Below are positions 10,142-21,760 of a stretch of 64,000 nucleotides of DNA, in pieces. The DNA is from Eonycteris spelaea (Eukaryota > Chordata > Mammalia > Chiroptera > Pteropodidae). The first letter of the stretch is position 1, and each line of letters opens with the position of its first letter. A program made the translations under genes and the position numbers. The stretch covers positions 1-64,000 of the forward strand of contig PUFA01000699.1 of NCBI GenBank assembly GCA_003508835.1, read 5' to 3'. The notes under the pieces are model-generated. The model saw only the letters and a list, made by a program, of their open reading frames with translations. It was not told the origin of the DNA and did no database searches.

Positions 10142-12044
10142 GTAGGCATGTGATATGAGAAGTGAAGAAGAAAGAGGGGATATTTCATGTGTGTATGAGA
10201 TATGGGAAGGATGTTGAATGAATCTAAGGACACTCTTTTGGATTCATCTTGATGTGAATTGAAGACAGGAGAAGGCCAATATGATTTTGTTACATTTCAG
10301 TTTTGGCTCATAATGCTAGTCCATCAAAGGGGTCATTAAATTCTTGAGCAGCTGTTTCAAACAGCTACATATTAGAAAGTCCTCTTTAGTCAGAGGTCTG
10401 GGGGATTCCTTTCTGAAAAACAAACCTCAACCTTTTATTATCACAAAAATAGCAAATGGTCACTACCAGAACACATGAACAGCTGGTTTCCTCGATGGCC
10501 AGAAACATTTATTTAAAAGTCACTGACCATTAATATTTTAATGGTTTCTTAAACTTGCTATTAAAAGAAAGGGGAAAAAAAGACATGTTCTGCAAAAATA
10601 AAAAGAAAACACCATTTTAACAAGTTAAAACATACTTCTGAAAAATGACAGTCCCTGGCGCTCATCTTCTTGGCTCTGCAACTTTCAGTGAATTACTAAA
10701 CTACTTTCTCAAAAAGGAAATGAAAGAAAAGATATTTTTGGTGTTAGGTCATGAGCATGCAAACTTTTAAATATTTTATAGAAACTCTTTATAACCCTTG
10801 TCACTGGGGATAGGACAAAAACCTGCATTATGGGTAGACATGTTCCATCTCATCTTAACTGTATATAATTATATTTTGGGAAACATCACTCAGTGTCTTT
10901 GAGCTATGTGCCTACTTGGCTCTGTCCATCAAACATGGAGCCATGGATTCATGTACACCACATTGCTGACACCTAAACATGTTCTGCAATTCTACTTGCT
11001 GGCCCAGGAGCTGTCAGCATGCATTCGATCAATCTGATGAAGAAAAAGAGAAGGATGGTCTCTGAGAATAAAATTTGATTATTTTATGATTTCACCTGAC
11101 CCTAAACCTATTTTTCAGCAAACAAACCATTGGCAACTATGGTTCATATACATTAAAATATATTATTTATATTCCTCCACTGAACATATATCAGATGTCA
11201 ATGAGGAATTGCCTGTGAATTGCATAGATCAATACCAGCACATAATACATAAAATTATTAGAAACTATTTATTACCCTTAAGATCAAAGCTTAGCCTTAC
11301 TTATAACTATTTATGTAATTTTTGGCAAAATTTTTTTACCCTAAAGTTTCTTACCAATAAAATAAGCATATAGTAATTATAATTTACAGAATTGTAGAAA
11401 AAATAGATTATAAAAAACAACTTGGGCTTAAGTGCAAAATATAGTACCTAAACTCCATTAGGAATATAATGAATTGCAACAATCAACATCATCACCATTA
11501 TTTCAAATTAGTAAAATAAAATTTAGAGAATTGTATTCTATTTCAGCTTTATATCAATAATTATGATCAAAGTTTAAATAATTTAAAAAATGATTCATAT
11601 ACAACTAGTATTTATTTTTATAAAATATATACACCTATAGTATCTTTGGATTAATATTCCAGCTGTTATTTTCAGTGTGACACTTTTTGCATTTCTACCT
11701 CTTTTATTTGTATTTCTCTTGATCCCTTAGCCAGAAAGCAGACGTGGAAAGATCATTTGAGCATAAAAAAAATTTGAATAGAGTGGTCCTTTTTTGAACA
11801 ATGATTTTATATGTGCATGTTGGTCCACCTTTAAAACCTTCCTTTATTTAGGGTGCTTACAGTTGACCCATTTCTATTCACATTAGGGCAGCTGCCTACC
11901 ATATCTTTCTGAATTTGATATATGTGTCTATCTTGCATCAAGAGGAGACATGTATCCAATAATATTATTTCACTACTGAACTTGAATAGACTTTAGGTTA
12001 ATTATAGTGATAATTTTACTTGTCTTCTCAGTTTCAGGATGAGG
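10142..12044. other. Unassigned AT-rich sequence
   Basis: No confident repeat or gene. The open frame at 11086-11373 (95 codons) has no recognisable domain, no homologue that I know, and ordinary non-coding composition. I do not treat it as coding. Confidence 0.5.
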
Positions 12045-12295
12045 TACAGAATAGTTGTTAAAAGGTAGGCTCTGATTTCAGACCGACTGAGTGAAGAATT
12101 CCAGATCTTCATTTGCTATCTTGGTGAACAAAGGCAAGTAATCTAAGTTCTAATTGTACTGTTCCTTCAAATTAAAAATGTTATGATAACAGTACTTACC
12201 ACATAGTATTCTTGTGAAGATTAGATAAATCATTATATGTATAGTATTTAGCTTATGGTAAGTGCTTAATACATCTCAGTTATAACAATGATGAC
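12045..12295 (+). mobile_element. MIR SINE, plus strand
   Basis: The order of blocks follows MIR: TAGTTGTTAAAAGGTAGGCTCTG near the 5' end, the GTGAAGATTAGATAAATCAT block, and the TTTAGCTTATGGTAAGTGCTTAAT tail. It is well diverged, as expected for an old tRNA-derived SINE. Confidence 0.75.
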
Positions 12296-12924
12296 TATAA
12301 TCAAACAATTGAAATGACTCAAGAGAAGCCAAAGGTTTTCTTTAGCACATTGAGTTTTTATAGTTCTATAAAAAGCAATCATGGCTTCTGCTCTCTAAAT
12401 CTTTTTGATTTGGGATTTGACACTTTTATTTTAGAGCAATATTCTGTCCTTCAGTTTTCCTTAAAGACATGGTGGCCTTTTTAATTCATGGCTCTATTTC
12501 TTTGACAATCAGTGCATTCCAGGATAGTATACTGCCTGTGCAACAGAACATGTAACAATTTTTAGTACTTTGTTGCCATTGGGTATTGCTGTCTGGTTCA
12601 TGAGAATATGGCTTTTGTTGACCTTTTCTCCTTTTCTTTATCTCATAGGAATATATCAATATGAAGAGGCTCTCTTACCACAGAGGTAACTTTAAAAATG
12701 TAATTAGCACTTTTTTAAAAAAAATCCATTGAGCTAGCTTTTTTTTTTCTACAGAAACTAATATTCTTCCAGCATACAAAATGAACTTGGAGGTATATCT
12801 CATTATGTGACAAAAGTACATCATCTTGTCTGACTCAGAGACCAAGTTACTGGCCATCTCCTTATTCCCACAGGCAACTCTCACTGTAATGCTGTTGTTA
12901 CAAGTCCTTAGCAAAGTCACAGAA
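12296..12924. other. Unassigned sequence between two MIRs
   Basis: No gene or repeat recognised. The small frames here on both strands overlap one another and have no domain character. Confidence 0.45.
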
Positions 12925-13130
12925 CTTGAGCAGTCTTTGATGTCAGATGCAGCTGGATTTAAATGCTGCCTCTGTCACTTAGCTGCATGTTCTTTGTATA
13001 ACCAGCCTCCATAAATCTGTTTCCTTATCTTTATCCTCAGAAGTAAATAAGATAATCCATTTAATGTACTTAATGGAAGATCTGTTACATAAAGACTCAG
13101 TAAATAGTTGCTATTGGTTTTATTATAATC
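12925..13130 (+). mobile_element. MIR SINE, plus strand
   Basis: The core region with GCAGCTGGATTTAAATGC and CTGCCTCTGTCACTTAGCTG is followed by TCTGTTTCCTTATCT, AAATAAGATAAT and a tail AGACTCAGTAAATAGTTG. This is a typical diverged MIR. Confidence 0.8.
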
Positions 13131-14789
13131 TTCATGTACTTGGCTTTCTGAATTGTTTTCTATTTCTTACACTCTAACAAAGAAAACAGAGATCTATTGC
13201 TCTTCTGTGATTAATGTCATTTACTTTTTCCCTTTTTTTCTATCTTTTTATCTTCTGAAATGACCATTGAGTTACCCTACTCTCATTCTGTGGTGTCTTC
13301 TAATTTTGCAGTTTAGTTACAAATGATGGAGGGAAAATTGGCACAGTGCTTGGCATGTACATACATCGACATTGCAAAATGACATCTTATATATTATAAT
13401 TATTTATAATAAAATATTAACAGTTTTATTATTCGATTAGAAAAATTCAATTTATCTTCCAGAAAAATCGAGAAACATCTTTCAACACCCTCTAGAATGA
13501 TTTTTGCTTTTGTGTCAAACACAGATGTATGTATACTATAGGCTAGACTAAAGGCTAGATTAAAGGCTAGATTCAGACTACACTAGAGCATCACCTCATT
13601 TTAAACTTTAAATCTGAAGAAACAGAAATGATCATGCAATTATGTAGCAGGCCTAGAATGTTGGTTACTTTAGGTAATAGCTCATTTATTATCTCCTTTA
13701 TCTGCTCTTCAGCAAAGACTATATATACTGCTCAATGTACAGGCCAAAGCCTTACTGTGATTCCATGAAGTCAGAGAAAAGTATGTTCTGTAGTACTGGT
13801 CCAGGAACACTCAAAACATTTTTTTTTCTACTTTCAGCTCATTCACTTTCATGATGAAAATACAGGCAACTGAACATCAGCAGAATAAAATTGAACCTAG
13901 CTTAATGTCTCTTAGGAGTTTGAAGAGAACATGCTTCTTACCACTTAAATGTCTTTCTAATCTATATAAAAAGGACAAGCTAATCATGAATAAGTGATAT
14001 AAATATTTCCCAGCAAGACCACTAATATAATATTATAAAGACAAGTCAGCATGCTTTTTGACTTAATTTTGCTTTGGATTTTCTCAATTAATAAAGTATG
14101 GCAGTGAATTGAATTACTTATCTGTATGGCTCATATGTTCAGGCTCTCCAGCAGGTGTCATCTTGCCTGCAGCATCTCGAGTGCCTTCAAAAGAGCCACT
14201 AGAGTGGCAAACATCTTTTAGAGACTGATATTAGTAGCTACCAAAAGGCCTAGTTTCTTTGCTCTTAGCTTAAACAGTAGTTAGCTATACCTTCAGGGCC
14301 TTGCTTCTCCTGCTAGCTATAAACACTCACTTGGAAAACCCCTGCCTAACTCCACACAGCAGGAAGTATAAAATAGGATATAAGACAAATATCCACAGTT
14401 CTAGTTTCAGAGCTTATCTAGGTCTTCTGCTCTTGTCAGTTCTCTGGACTATTGTTCTTAATTTGTTATATTATAATTGACTTTCTGCTTTCAATATATT
14501 ATCCACTATCATTTATATGGCAGAGGTAACCCTTCACCAAAAATGCACTGTATATTTTGAAACTAATAATAAAATATTTTTTTTTGAAAAAAAAGTAGTT
14601 TACTCTTTAAAACACCCCAGAGTTTCATTGTGTGGTTTACAATACTCAATGAAATCTGCCATATAATAGATTTCATTTCAGACAGAGGTCTAGCCCTTCT
14701 TAAAGGTTCACATATGGCTCTCTCCCTCTTCTAGTAAGTAATTTAACAAAGTCATAATAAATCCTTATTGTGTCTAAAAAATCTTAATA
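13131..14789. other. Unassigned sequence, possible LTR-like stretch inside
   Basis: Apart from a three-unit 12-base repeat at 13541-13576 there is no gene or named repeat. At about 14120-14590 a GC-richer block carries a TATAAAATA box at 14367 and an AATAATAAAAT stretch near 14564. Its layout recalls a solo LTR, but I could not match its ends to a family. Confidence 0.4.
13541..13576 (+). repeat. 12-base tandem repeat, three units
   Basis: GGCTAGACTAAA is followed by GGCTAGATTAAA and GGCTAGATTCAG in direct tandem. Confidence 0.9.
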
Positions 14790-15138
14790 CAAACATACCT
14801 TGTTTTAATGCACTTCATTTTATTGTGCTTTGCAGATATTGCCTTTTTTACACATTGAAGGTTTATGGCAACCCTGTGTCAAACAACTCTATTGGCATCA
14901 TTTTTCCAATAGGCTAAGATGATGGTAGGCATTTTTCAAATAATGTATTTTTAATTAAGGTACGAACATTTTTTTTCCAGATGTGTGCTATCGCACACTT
15001 AATAGACTACAGTGTGATGTAAACATAAGTTCTGTATGCACTGGGAAACCAAAAAATGTGTGTGACTCACTTTATTGAGATGTCTGTCTTACTGTGGTGG
15101 TCTGTAACCAAAGGCACAGTCTCTTTGTTGTAAGCCTG
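14790..15138 (+). mobile_element. Tigger1-derived MITE (mariner/pogo class)
   Basis: Both ends match Tigger1: the left end contains ACATACCTTGTTTTAATGC, followed by TTGCAGATATTGCC and TTTATGGCAACCCTGTGTCA; the right end contains CACTTAATAGACTACAGT, ACTGGGAAACCAAAAAAT and TAAGCCTG. The transposase region is deleted, leaving about 349 bases. A TA dinucleotide lies on each side (14788-14789 and 15139-15140), the expected target duplication of this superfamily. Confidence 0.88.
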
Positions 15139-16814
15139 TATTTAAGATATCTAGAGGCATTTCCATTAATATGCATGGATTTCTAACATCCAGCCAACTG
15201 GGGAAACTGTGGTTTATAATATTGACTTAGAAAAATTTAGCAACAAATCTTTATCCCTATATCTTTCAGACCTACCTTAATAACTGGAGCTCCCAAAAGT
15301 GCCTACAAGGCTCCAAAACTTTCCTGTAAGCTCTAAATACAGAGTAGTGAAGAGCAAAAAGTAGTAAAGAATATGAGTGGTTAAACACTAAACAACCGAT
15401 GTATTAGGATCATAATTCATCTCCATAGTCATTTTTCTCTTGTGTCATTTTTCTTAACTCATCTGGCTTTCTGTATTCTAGAACTTGTATGCCTATACCT
15501 GTTATTAAACACTTTCAGCCTGAGATGAGATCTCTGGACTCAATCTCTTGTCTGACTAGACTTATGTATACTACCTAATTCTTTGAGCTTGCCTAGTTGG
15601 GTTCCTTTATAGTAGGATCTATTCTGCTACTGTTCATACAATTTCTGGCTGTCGCTCCATAATAGGAATACTTGTTTGTTGTCTATTTAGTAAAAATATT
15701 GTATAAAAATGAAATGATAATGAGTCCTGAATTTGCTAAAGACTTAACTTATAATACTAGCATTATTGCTAGTGCCAATTAATAATCACTTAAAATTTTT
15801 TGAATTCAGTGTAGAAATTATATTTATGACAGTTTTTAGCTAGTGGACTTTGTTACATAAAAGTGTAAATGTGGTGACTTGATTTTAAATCTAAGTTTAA
15901 TGAAGTTAATGAGAATTTTCCAAGAATATAAAACAACTATGGTGAATTTTAATACTTAATACATATGTATTCTAAACAACTATGCAACTATCATTCCTGG
16001 AATAAGAATTATGCTTTGTTTATATTTGGATCTTCTATAGCACATATAATGTACATGATAGAGATTAATTGAAGAACCAGTGAAAAAACAATAGAACTAA
16101 CAGACTGATATTTCCCTTTGGAAAACTTATTCTGGAATACTCCATAAGATATTTAAATGTACATAGATGAAGATAATGTTCCTTGAAGTGAATATTAGGC
16201 TTCAAAAATGTAGTTTACAATCTATTTTTAAATAAGCATGATTTATTTCTAATAAGAAAGTGATTCTAAAATTATAATAGAAGTCAATGAGTAAATATGA
16301 CTCAATATACACAATCATTATCTAAGATTCTGTTTTTACAACTACTTTTAATACATAACATGAGGTTAAACTGTAATACAATGTAGCATACAATGTTGTT
16401 ACCACTGCTAAAGGAAGAAATTCTGCATAATGAAAAAAAAAATTCTAACTGAAAAAAATTAGTAGTTAATAGGACATAATCACAACAGTTATATGCATGA
16501 CTTGTTTTGTACTATGACATAATTCTTCAGGAGAATTTAATTTTATGTATGTTTTATTATTGATTTTATTTGAAACTTTCTTCAATGTAAATATTCCATA
16601 AAATTATGAACTGTAAGTACTAAATGATTTATGCAAATGCATACAACAACTTTTGCATCCAGATCTAAGAGGTTGTTTTTGGTCTAATAAGTGTTACATA
16701 TTTACTTAATTGGTTAAGAAAAAAGCTAGGCAGTGTGCCCATTTTCCTCATGTAAAACTAGGGCTTCATTCTAATTAGCTTTTCATTTTTTTCCCTTATT
16801 CAGAAATAGATTTT
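15139..16814. other. Unassigned AT-rich sequence
   Basis: No gene, RNA gene or recognisable interspersed repeat was found on either strand. Confidence 0.5.
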
Positions 16815-17200
16815 GAGATCCTCATATTAGTCAGGATAGGTTAGGAGATTATATTATGGAAACAACCTCAATATTTCATTGGCTTAGAAGATCAAGGTTT
16901 ATTTCTCACTTTCCTTGACTACTAGAGTCCCTACAATCCAGGGCATTGCCAGTCACTATGGGAGTGCAAAGAAGAGAAGACGGTAAAGTGCACACTGGCT
17001 CTTAAAGCTTCTATCAGAAATGACACAAATCACTTGTGCTCATATTTCAGTGATTAAAAGAAGTCATATGCCACATCTAATTCCAACGAGGCAGGATAGT
17101 ACAATTCTTCCATTTGTCCAGAGGAAGAACCAAAAATTGATGAAAAACATTCATGGTTAACAATTTTTTTTTTCTAGCTTACCCAGGCTAGGCTGGAAAC
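16815..17200 (+). mobile_element. Ancient mammalian interspersed repeat, family not named
   Basis: The stretch has a block order I recognise from an old, widespread mammalian repeat: AGTCAGGATAGGTTAGG, AATATTTCATTGGCTTAGA, AGGTTTATTTCTCAC, CACACTGGCTCTTAAAGC, GACACAAATCACTTGTGCTC and CATATGCCACATCTAATTCC. I cannot assign the family reliably; a repeat library search would settle it. Confidence 0.55.
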
Positions 17201-18604
17201 CTATTATGTTAACAAATTATCTGTGTTTATTTAAAATGATATAATTTTAAGATGCTGACCCCTCTCAAAAGTCAAAATTGTCATGTTATGGTGTTCAACA
17301 GTTCATAATGTAATCTCATTTTTACTAGATTCTTTAATCAGGGTGTCTTATCAAATAATTTCTATTTAGTTTTTTTTTTTCTTTCAGTTCTTATTCCTAC
17401 CTCCTCTCACCTCAATCTTGCATCAACATCTGTAAGTGATAACATCCAGGCTCAATTTTCAAAATTATGTGCTTAATTAAATTGCTAACCCACTGGGTAG
17501 GGATTGCTTTGAACGGCTACAGAGTCTATAGAGTATCTAAAAAAAATAGTTTACTGTGCTGTTGTTATTCACCAAATCCTTAATTTGATTATTCAAATAT
17601 GGAATTGACTGTCTATGTGCCTCAGGGCCTATTGAGAGCTCCAAAGTGGACTATGAGAATCTGGAGAAGAATGCTCTAGATTGGCTATTTTGCATAACAT
17701 ACACAAACTTAAATAGCTCACATTGATACATATACATATGCATTCTCTTTGATAGACTTTTGTCAGCTATGACTCCCTCTGAACAACAAACCCTCCTCAA
17801 AAGGATTGGAAAGTGTTTATTAGACTAATTGTCCTTCCCAGCTTCTCCAGCAACTGTATTTCTCTTAAACTATATAGAAAAGATTTAGCTCAAGAATTTA
17901 AGATATGACATTTGGTTGTTTGCCTGTCTGCATAAAGATGGTAAAGAATTATATGTAGACTTTGAAATGAGGCTGGTTCTCCATCAGTGAGAGCTTTACA
18001 AATTTTCTCTGCATATCTATTCTTTTTTGTACTTTAACCTGTAGTTGGTCAAATTCAAACTCTGTTGGATTTATTTCTTTTCTCATGGTGTCTCTGCTTA
18101 GTGGTAGAAAGCAGCCATTAGTAAAACTTGTTAAGACTTTTCTTATCTATTGACTAAAGAAGAAACACTTTTTTTCAATATTGTGTTTAGAGTCCCATCA
18201 CTGTTTTTTTTGATCTTGAAGTACAATTATGATGAACAGGGTGAGCATATGTATGTTCGTGTGTTTTATTTCTAATTTCTATTTTATTATGAAGAATGAC
18301 CCTTCAGAGACCATTTAGCTAAAGAAAAGCTGAACTGAGATTATCCAAGCACCACAGAGTACCATCCTCTCTGGGTAAAGGGTCAGCATTATTGGCCTCA
18401 GTTAATGGTAAATTGATGTGCATTACAGTAACTGCTGACTGAAGCTGTTACCATGGACACAGATATTAACATATCTTCAGGAGGAGTTATACATTGAAGG
18501 AAAAATTGGGGAATATAAAATATCCATCACCGGATCTTACAAAGAAGAAAAGTATAATGACCTGTTGGCCATAGTATTACATACGTTTTGAGTGATTGAA
18601 ATAT
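17201..18604. other. Unassigned AT-rich sequence
   Basis: No supported gene or repeat. Confidence 0.45.
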
Positions 18605-18800
18605 ATCAGGATTGTGCTAAACATTTTTCAGACATTATTTTATTTAACCTCCAGAGCTATCCTATTTCTCTCATTATTTGGATAAAGAGACTGAAGCTCA
18701 GGGAAATGAATTAACTTATCCAATAGTATGCAGCCAGTAAATAGTGTGAAAGTAAAATTCAACTCTGGTCTGTTTAATCCCAAAGTATGTCCTAAGCCTC
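18605..18800 (-). mobile_element. MIR SINE, minus strand
   Basis: Read on the plus strand it shows the inverse MIR order: GTGCTAAACATTTTTCAGAC, TTATTTAACCTCCAGAG, GGATAAAGAGACTGAAGCTC, TATGCAGCCAGTAAATAG and AATTCAACTCTGGTCTG. This is a good match to MIR in antisense. Confidence 0.85.
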
Positions 18801-18960
18801 TCTAATATATTGTTGCAGATATGCAATATGGCGCATACCCAGATCGAAGCTTCACAATATACAGTAAACCCTAAAATATAGACTAAATTGTGTCTGACAA
18901 ATAGTTGGTGCTCAAAAATGATTTATTAAATTAACTAATGGTGACTTTAATTTTCCTAAG

Positions 18961-19607
18961 TCTGGTAGGCAGAATTATAAGATAGTCCCTAAGATTTGTC
19001 ACAGACTCCTCATGTATGCATTTTGTACAGTACCTGAGACTATGTATATTATGAATCTAACTCCAATGATTAAGTTAAATTATATGCCAAATTGTCCTTG
19101 AGATAGAAAAATTACCTGAGAAAACCTAGTCTAATCACATAAATCCTTTAAAAGCAGAGGGTTTTCTTTGAATAGTTCTAGAAGAGAATATAATGATTTA
19201 AAGCATGAGAAGGATTTGAAATGTTGCTGCTAGATTAAATATAAAGAATTATATTCTTTATAATTCAAGAAATGTGGGTGGCCTTTATAGAAGAAATGTA
19301 GCCTTTAGTAGAAGAAAGTGACCCCAGCTTATAGCCAGTGAGAAAATGAGAAGCTCAGTTCTATAACTAGAAGGAACAAAATTCTTCAAACAAGAAAGAA
19401 CTTGGAATGAAAAATTTCCCCAAAAGCTTCAATAAGATAACTCAGCTCAATCATCATCTTACATTTGGTCTTTTGAGACCCTGAACAGAGAACTCAAACA
19501 GGTCATGACAAACTTCTGACCTATAGAACTATGAGTTAATAAATGCGTATTATTTTTAGCTGCTAGGTTTGTGGTAATTTGTTACACAGCAATAGAAAAC
19601 TAATATA
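18961..19607 (+). mobile_element. MLT1-like LTR (ERVL-MaLR), plus strand
   Basis: The left end TCTGGTAGGCAGAATTATAAG and the right end GAACTATGAGTTAATAAATG… TTTGTGGTAATTTGTTAC… AATAGAAAACTAATATA correspond to the ends of this MaLR LTR class as I remember them. The middle is heavily diverged. It is probably a solo LTR, since no internal region follows. No clear 5-base duplication is visible. Confidence 0.7.
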
Positions 19608-19727
19608 CCGCTTATAATATTAACTAACTATTCTGCACATAGGCTTCATTTTATTATGAGATTTAGTTTTTCAGGGTTTTCAGGTGACTTTCTCTATAAA
19701 GTGGCTGACCAACTGTTTTATGAACTA

Positions 19728-20226
19728 GACAGACTGCTATCACCACATACCAAAATTAACTCAAAAAAAAAATCAAAAACCTGAATACAAAACCTGAAAC
19801 AATAAATTTCAAAGAAGAAAATGTAAGTACTAAACTTAGACCTTGGATTTAGAGAGGATTTTATAAATTTAACCTCAAAGGAAAGGGAAGTAAGAGCAAA
19901 AATAAATAAATGAGACTATATCAAACTAAAAAAAAAAAGCTTCTGCACCATATAAAAGAAACCATCAACAACAAAGAATGGTTATCAACAGGACAAATAA
20001 TAGCAAATGTTGGAGAGGATGTGGAGTAAAGGAAACCTCATACACTGCTGGAGGGAATGTAAATTGGTACAACCACTATGGAAACTAGTATGGAGTTTTC
20101 TCAAAAAACTAAGAATAGAATTACCATATGACCCAGCAATTCTTCTTCTAGGTATTTACCCCAAATTTTGGAAACATTTATTCATAAAAAATATATGCAC
20201 CCAGATGTTCATAGCAACATTATTGT
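19728..20226 (+). mobile_element. L1 ORF2 3' part, plus strand, left half
   Basis: The sequence covers the ORF2 region with ACCTGAAACAATAAATTTC and GAGACTATATCAAACTAAA, then jumps at about 19979 (AACAAAGAATGG to TTATCAACAGGACAAATAA) over roughly 330 bases that other copies retain. It proceeds to TTCATAGCAACATTATTG at 20226, where a minus-strand L1 end cuts in. The frame at 20007-20240 is ORF2 reading into that junction. It resumes at 20921. Confidence 0.85.
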
Positions 20227-20920
20227 TTTTTTTTTTTTAATTTTATTATTTTTTATTGTGGTTGACAAACAATATTATACCAGCTTTGGTGTGTAAATAC
20301 AGTGACCAGGGATCTATATAACTCAAGAAATGATCACCCTGACAAATTCAGCACCGATCCAACACCATACATAATTATTGCAATACTACTAATTATATTT
20401 TCCATGTTATAATCTACAAACCCATGATTATTTTAACTACTAATTTGGACCACTTAAACCTCTCCCCTTTTCACCCATACTCCCACCTCCAAGCTGACAG
20501 ACATTAAAATGCTCTCTGTATTTGTGAGCTTGTTTCTGTTGTTTGTTCGTTTATACGTTCTCTAGATTTCATATATAACATTTGCCTTTCTGTCTGACTT
20601 AACTCCACATAGCACAATATTCTCTAGGTACATCTATGTTGTTGCAATGGCAAGATTTCGTTCTTTTTATGGCTGAGCAATATTACATTGTATATATGTA
20701 CCACCTCTTCTTTATCCATTCATCCATTGGTGAACACCCAATATGCCTTCATATCTTGGATACTATAAATAATGCACAACGAACATATGGATTCATCTAT
20801 CCTTTCGAATTAGTATTTTGGGGTTCTTCAGAAATGACATAACTAGATCCTTCTTTGTCTCTGGTTATAGCATTTGTTTTAAAGTCTATTTTTTCCTGGT
20901 ATAAGTTTTGTTACCCCAGC
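20227..20920 (-). mobile_element. L1/HAL1-like 3' end (element A), minus strand
   Basis: A poly-T run at 20227-20239 marks the 3' tail on the minus strand. The 3'UTR and ORF2 C-terminus follow to about 20836, then the sequence jumps to the endonuclease region (20837-20920) without the RT. That internal deletion is like the HAL1-like copy at 6302-8822 but with different breakpoints. The element sits inside a plus-strand L1, whose halves lie on both sides. Confidence 0.75.
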
Positions 20921-21265
20921 TTATTAATGGTGGCCAAGACGTGAAAACAAAGTGTCCTTTGATAGATGATTGGATAAAGATGTGAGAACCTTATGATTTC
21001 ACTCATATGTGGGACATAAAGCTGAAAACAACAACAACAAAAACATGACAAACAAACAGAGACTCATGACATGTACAGTAGATTAGTGGTTACCAGAGGA
21101 AGGGGAGAGGTGGGAGGTAGATAGGGATAAAGGTGGTCAAATATTTGGTGACAGAAGGAAATTTAACTTTAGGAAGTGAACAAACAATTCAATGTACATA
21201 ACTTTACTATTAAATTGTACACTTGAAACCTATTTATTACACAATGTTACCCAAATAATTTTAAT
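20921..21265 (+). mobile_element. L1 3' part, plus strand, right half
   Basis: This continues the L1 of 19728-20226: GGTGGCCAAGACGTGAAAAC, TTCACTCATATGTGGGACAT, then the 3'UTR with TGTACACTTGAAACCTATTT and a closing TTTTAATAAAG near 21262. It reads as one element with the left half once element A is taken out. Confidence 0.85.
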
Positions 21266-21510
21266 AAAGAAACAAAGTTTATTTTGTCTGGTATAGCATT
21301 GTTACAACAGCATTTTTATTTTTATTTCCAAATATATTTTTGTATCCCTTTAATTCACATCAGTCTGTGTGTCTTTCAATCTGAAGTGAGTCTCTTGTAA
21401 GTAACATACATAAGAATTCTGTTTTCTTATTCATTTACACCTTATGTCTTTTCATTGGAGCATTTAATCCATTTACATTTAAAGTAATTGACAATAGATA
21501 TGTTATTGCC

Positions 21511-21531
21511 ATTTTATTATACATTTTTTTA
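21511..21531. repeat. Target-site duplication, left copy
   Basis: TATTATACATTTTTTTA at 21515-21531 matches TATTATATATTTTTTTA at 21763-21779 in 16 of 17 positions and flanks the 5S-derived insertion. Confidence 0.75.
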
Positions 21532-21590
21532 GGTGAGGCAAGCCTTCGTTGACCTCACAGATTGCAAGGACCTTGTCAGCTTACAATCCC

Positions 21591-21592
<2 letters not shown>

Positions 21593-21630
<38 letters not shown>

Positions 21631-21648
21631 TTATTTATTTATTTTTTA
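21593..21648. repeat. (CTAT)n/(TTTA)n tail of the SINE
   Basis: CTAT units (21593-21630) pass into TTTA units and a T run. On the minus strand this is an A-rich tail that has expanded as a GATA microsatellite. Confidence 0.95.
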
Positions 21649-21649
21649 T

Positions 21650-21760
21650 GCCTACAGCACTTGGTCTTCCTAGGTGATCTCCCACCTAAGTACTAACCAG
21701 GCTGACCCTGCTTAGCTTCCGAGATTAGATGGGATCAGATGGGGTAGCATGGCTGTAGAC
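21650..21760 (-). rRNA. 5S rRNA-like head (pseudogene) of the SINE
   Basis: The minus strand begins GTCTACAGCCATGCTACC, keeps the internal promoter block GGAAGCTAAGCAGGGTC and TGGTTAGTACTT, a changed C-box (AGGTGGGAGATCACC) and ends GTGCTGTAGGC. Relative to 5S rRNA it lacks several bases in the first loop region and carries many substitutions. It cannot act as ribosomal RNA. The A-box/IE region is well kept, as expected for a pol III-driven retrotransposon. Confidence 0.88.

Larger units (their letters stand above)
21532..21760 (-). mobile_element. 5S rRNA-derived SINE, minus strand
   Basis: On the minus strand the insertion starts with a 111-base 5S rRNA-like head (21760 to 21650), then an A-rich and GATA-type tail (about 21648 to 21593), then a 61-base trailing segment (21592 to 21532). 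A 17-base target duplication encloses all of it. The whole sits in the endonuclease part of element B. 5S-derived SINE families have been described from fruit bats, which is the best explanation. The trailing segment is not 5S and I cannot identify it; it may be the body of a longer subfamily or sequence carried along from a source locus. Confidence 0.8.

Noticed and set aside
11086..11373. 95-codon plus-strand frame in unassigned DNA
   Set aside because: No domain, no splice or promoter context, ordinary AT-rich composition.
21650..21760. Functional 5S rRNA gene
   Set aside because: Many substitutions, a deleted loop and retroposon hallmarks (tail, target duplication).
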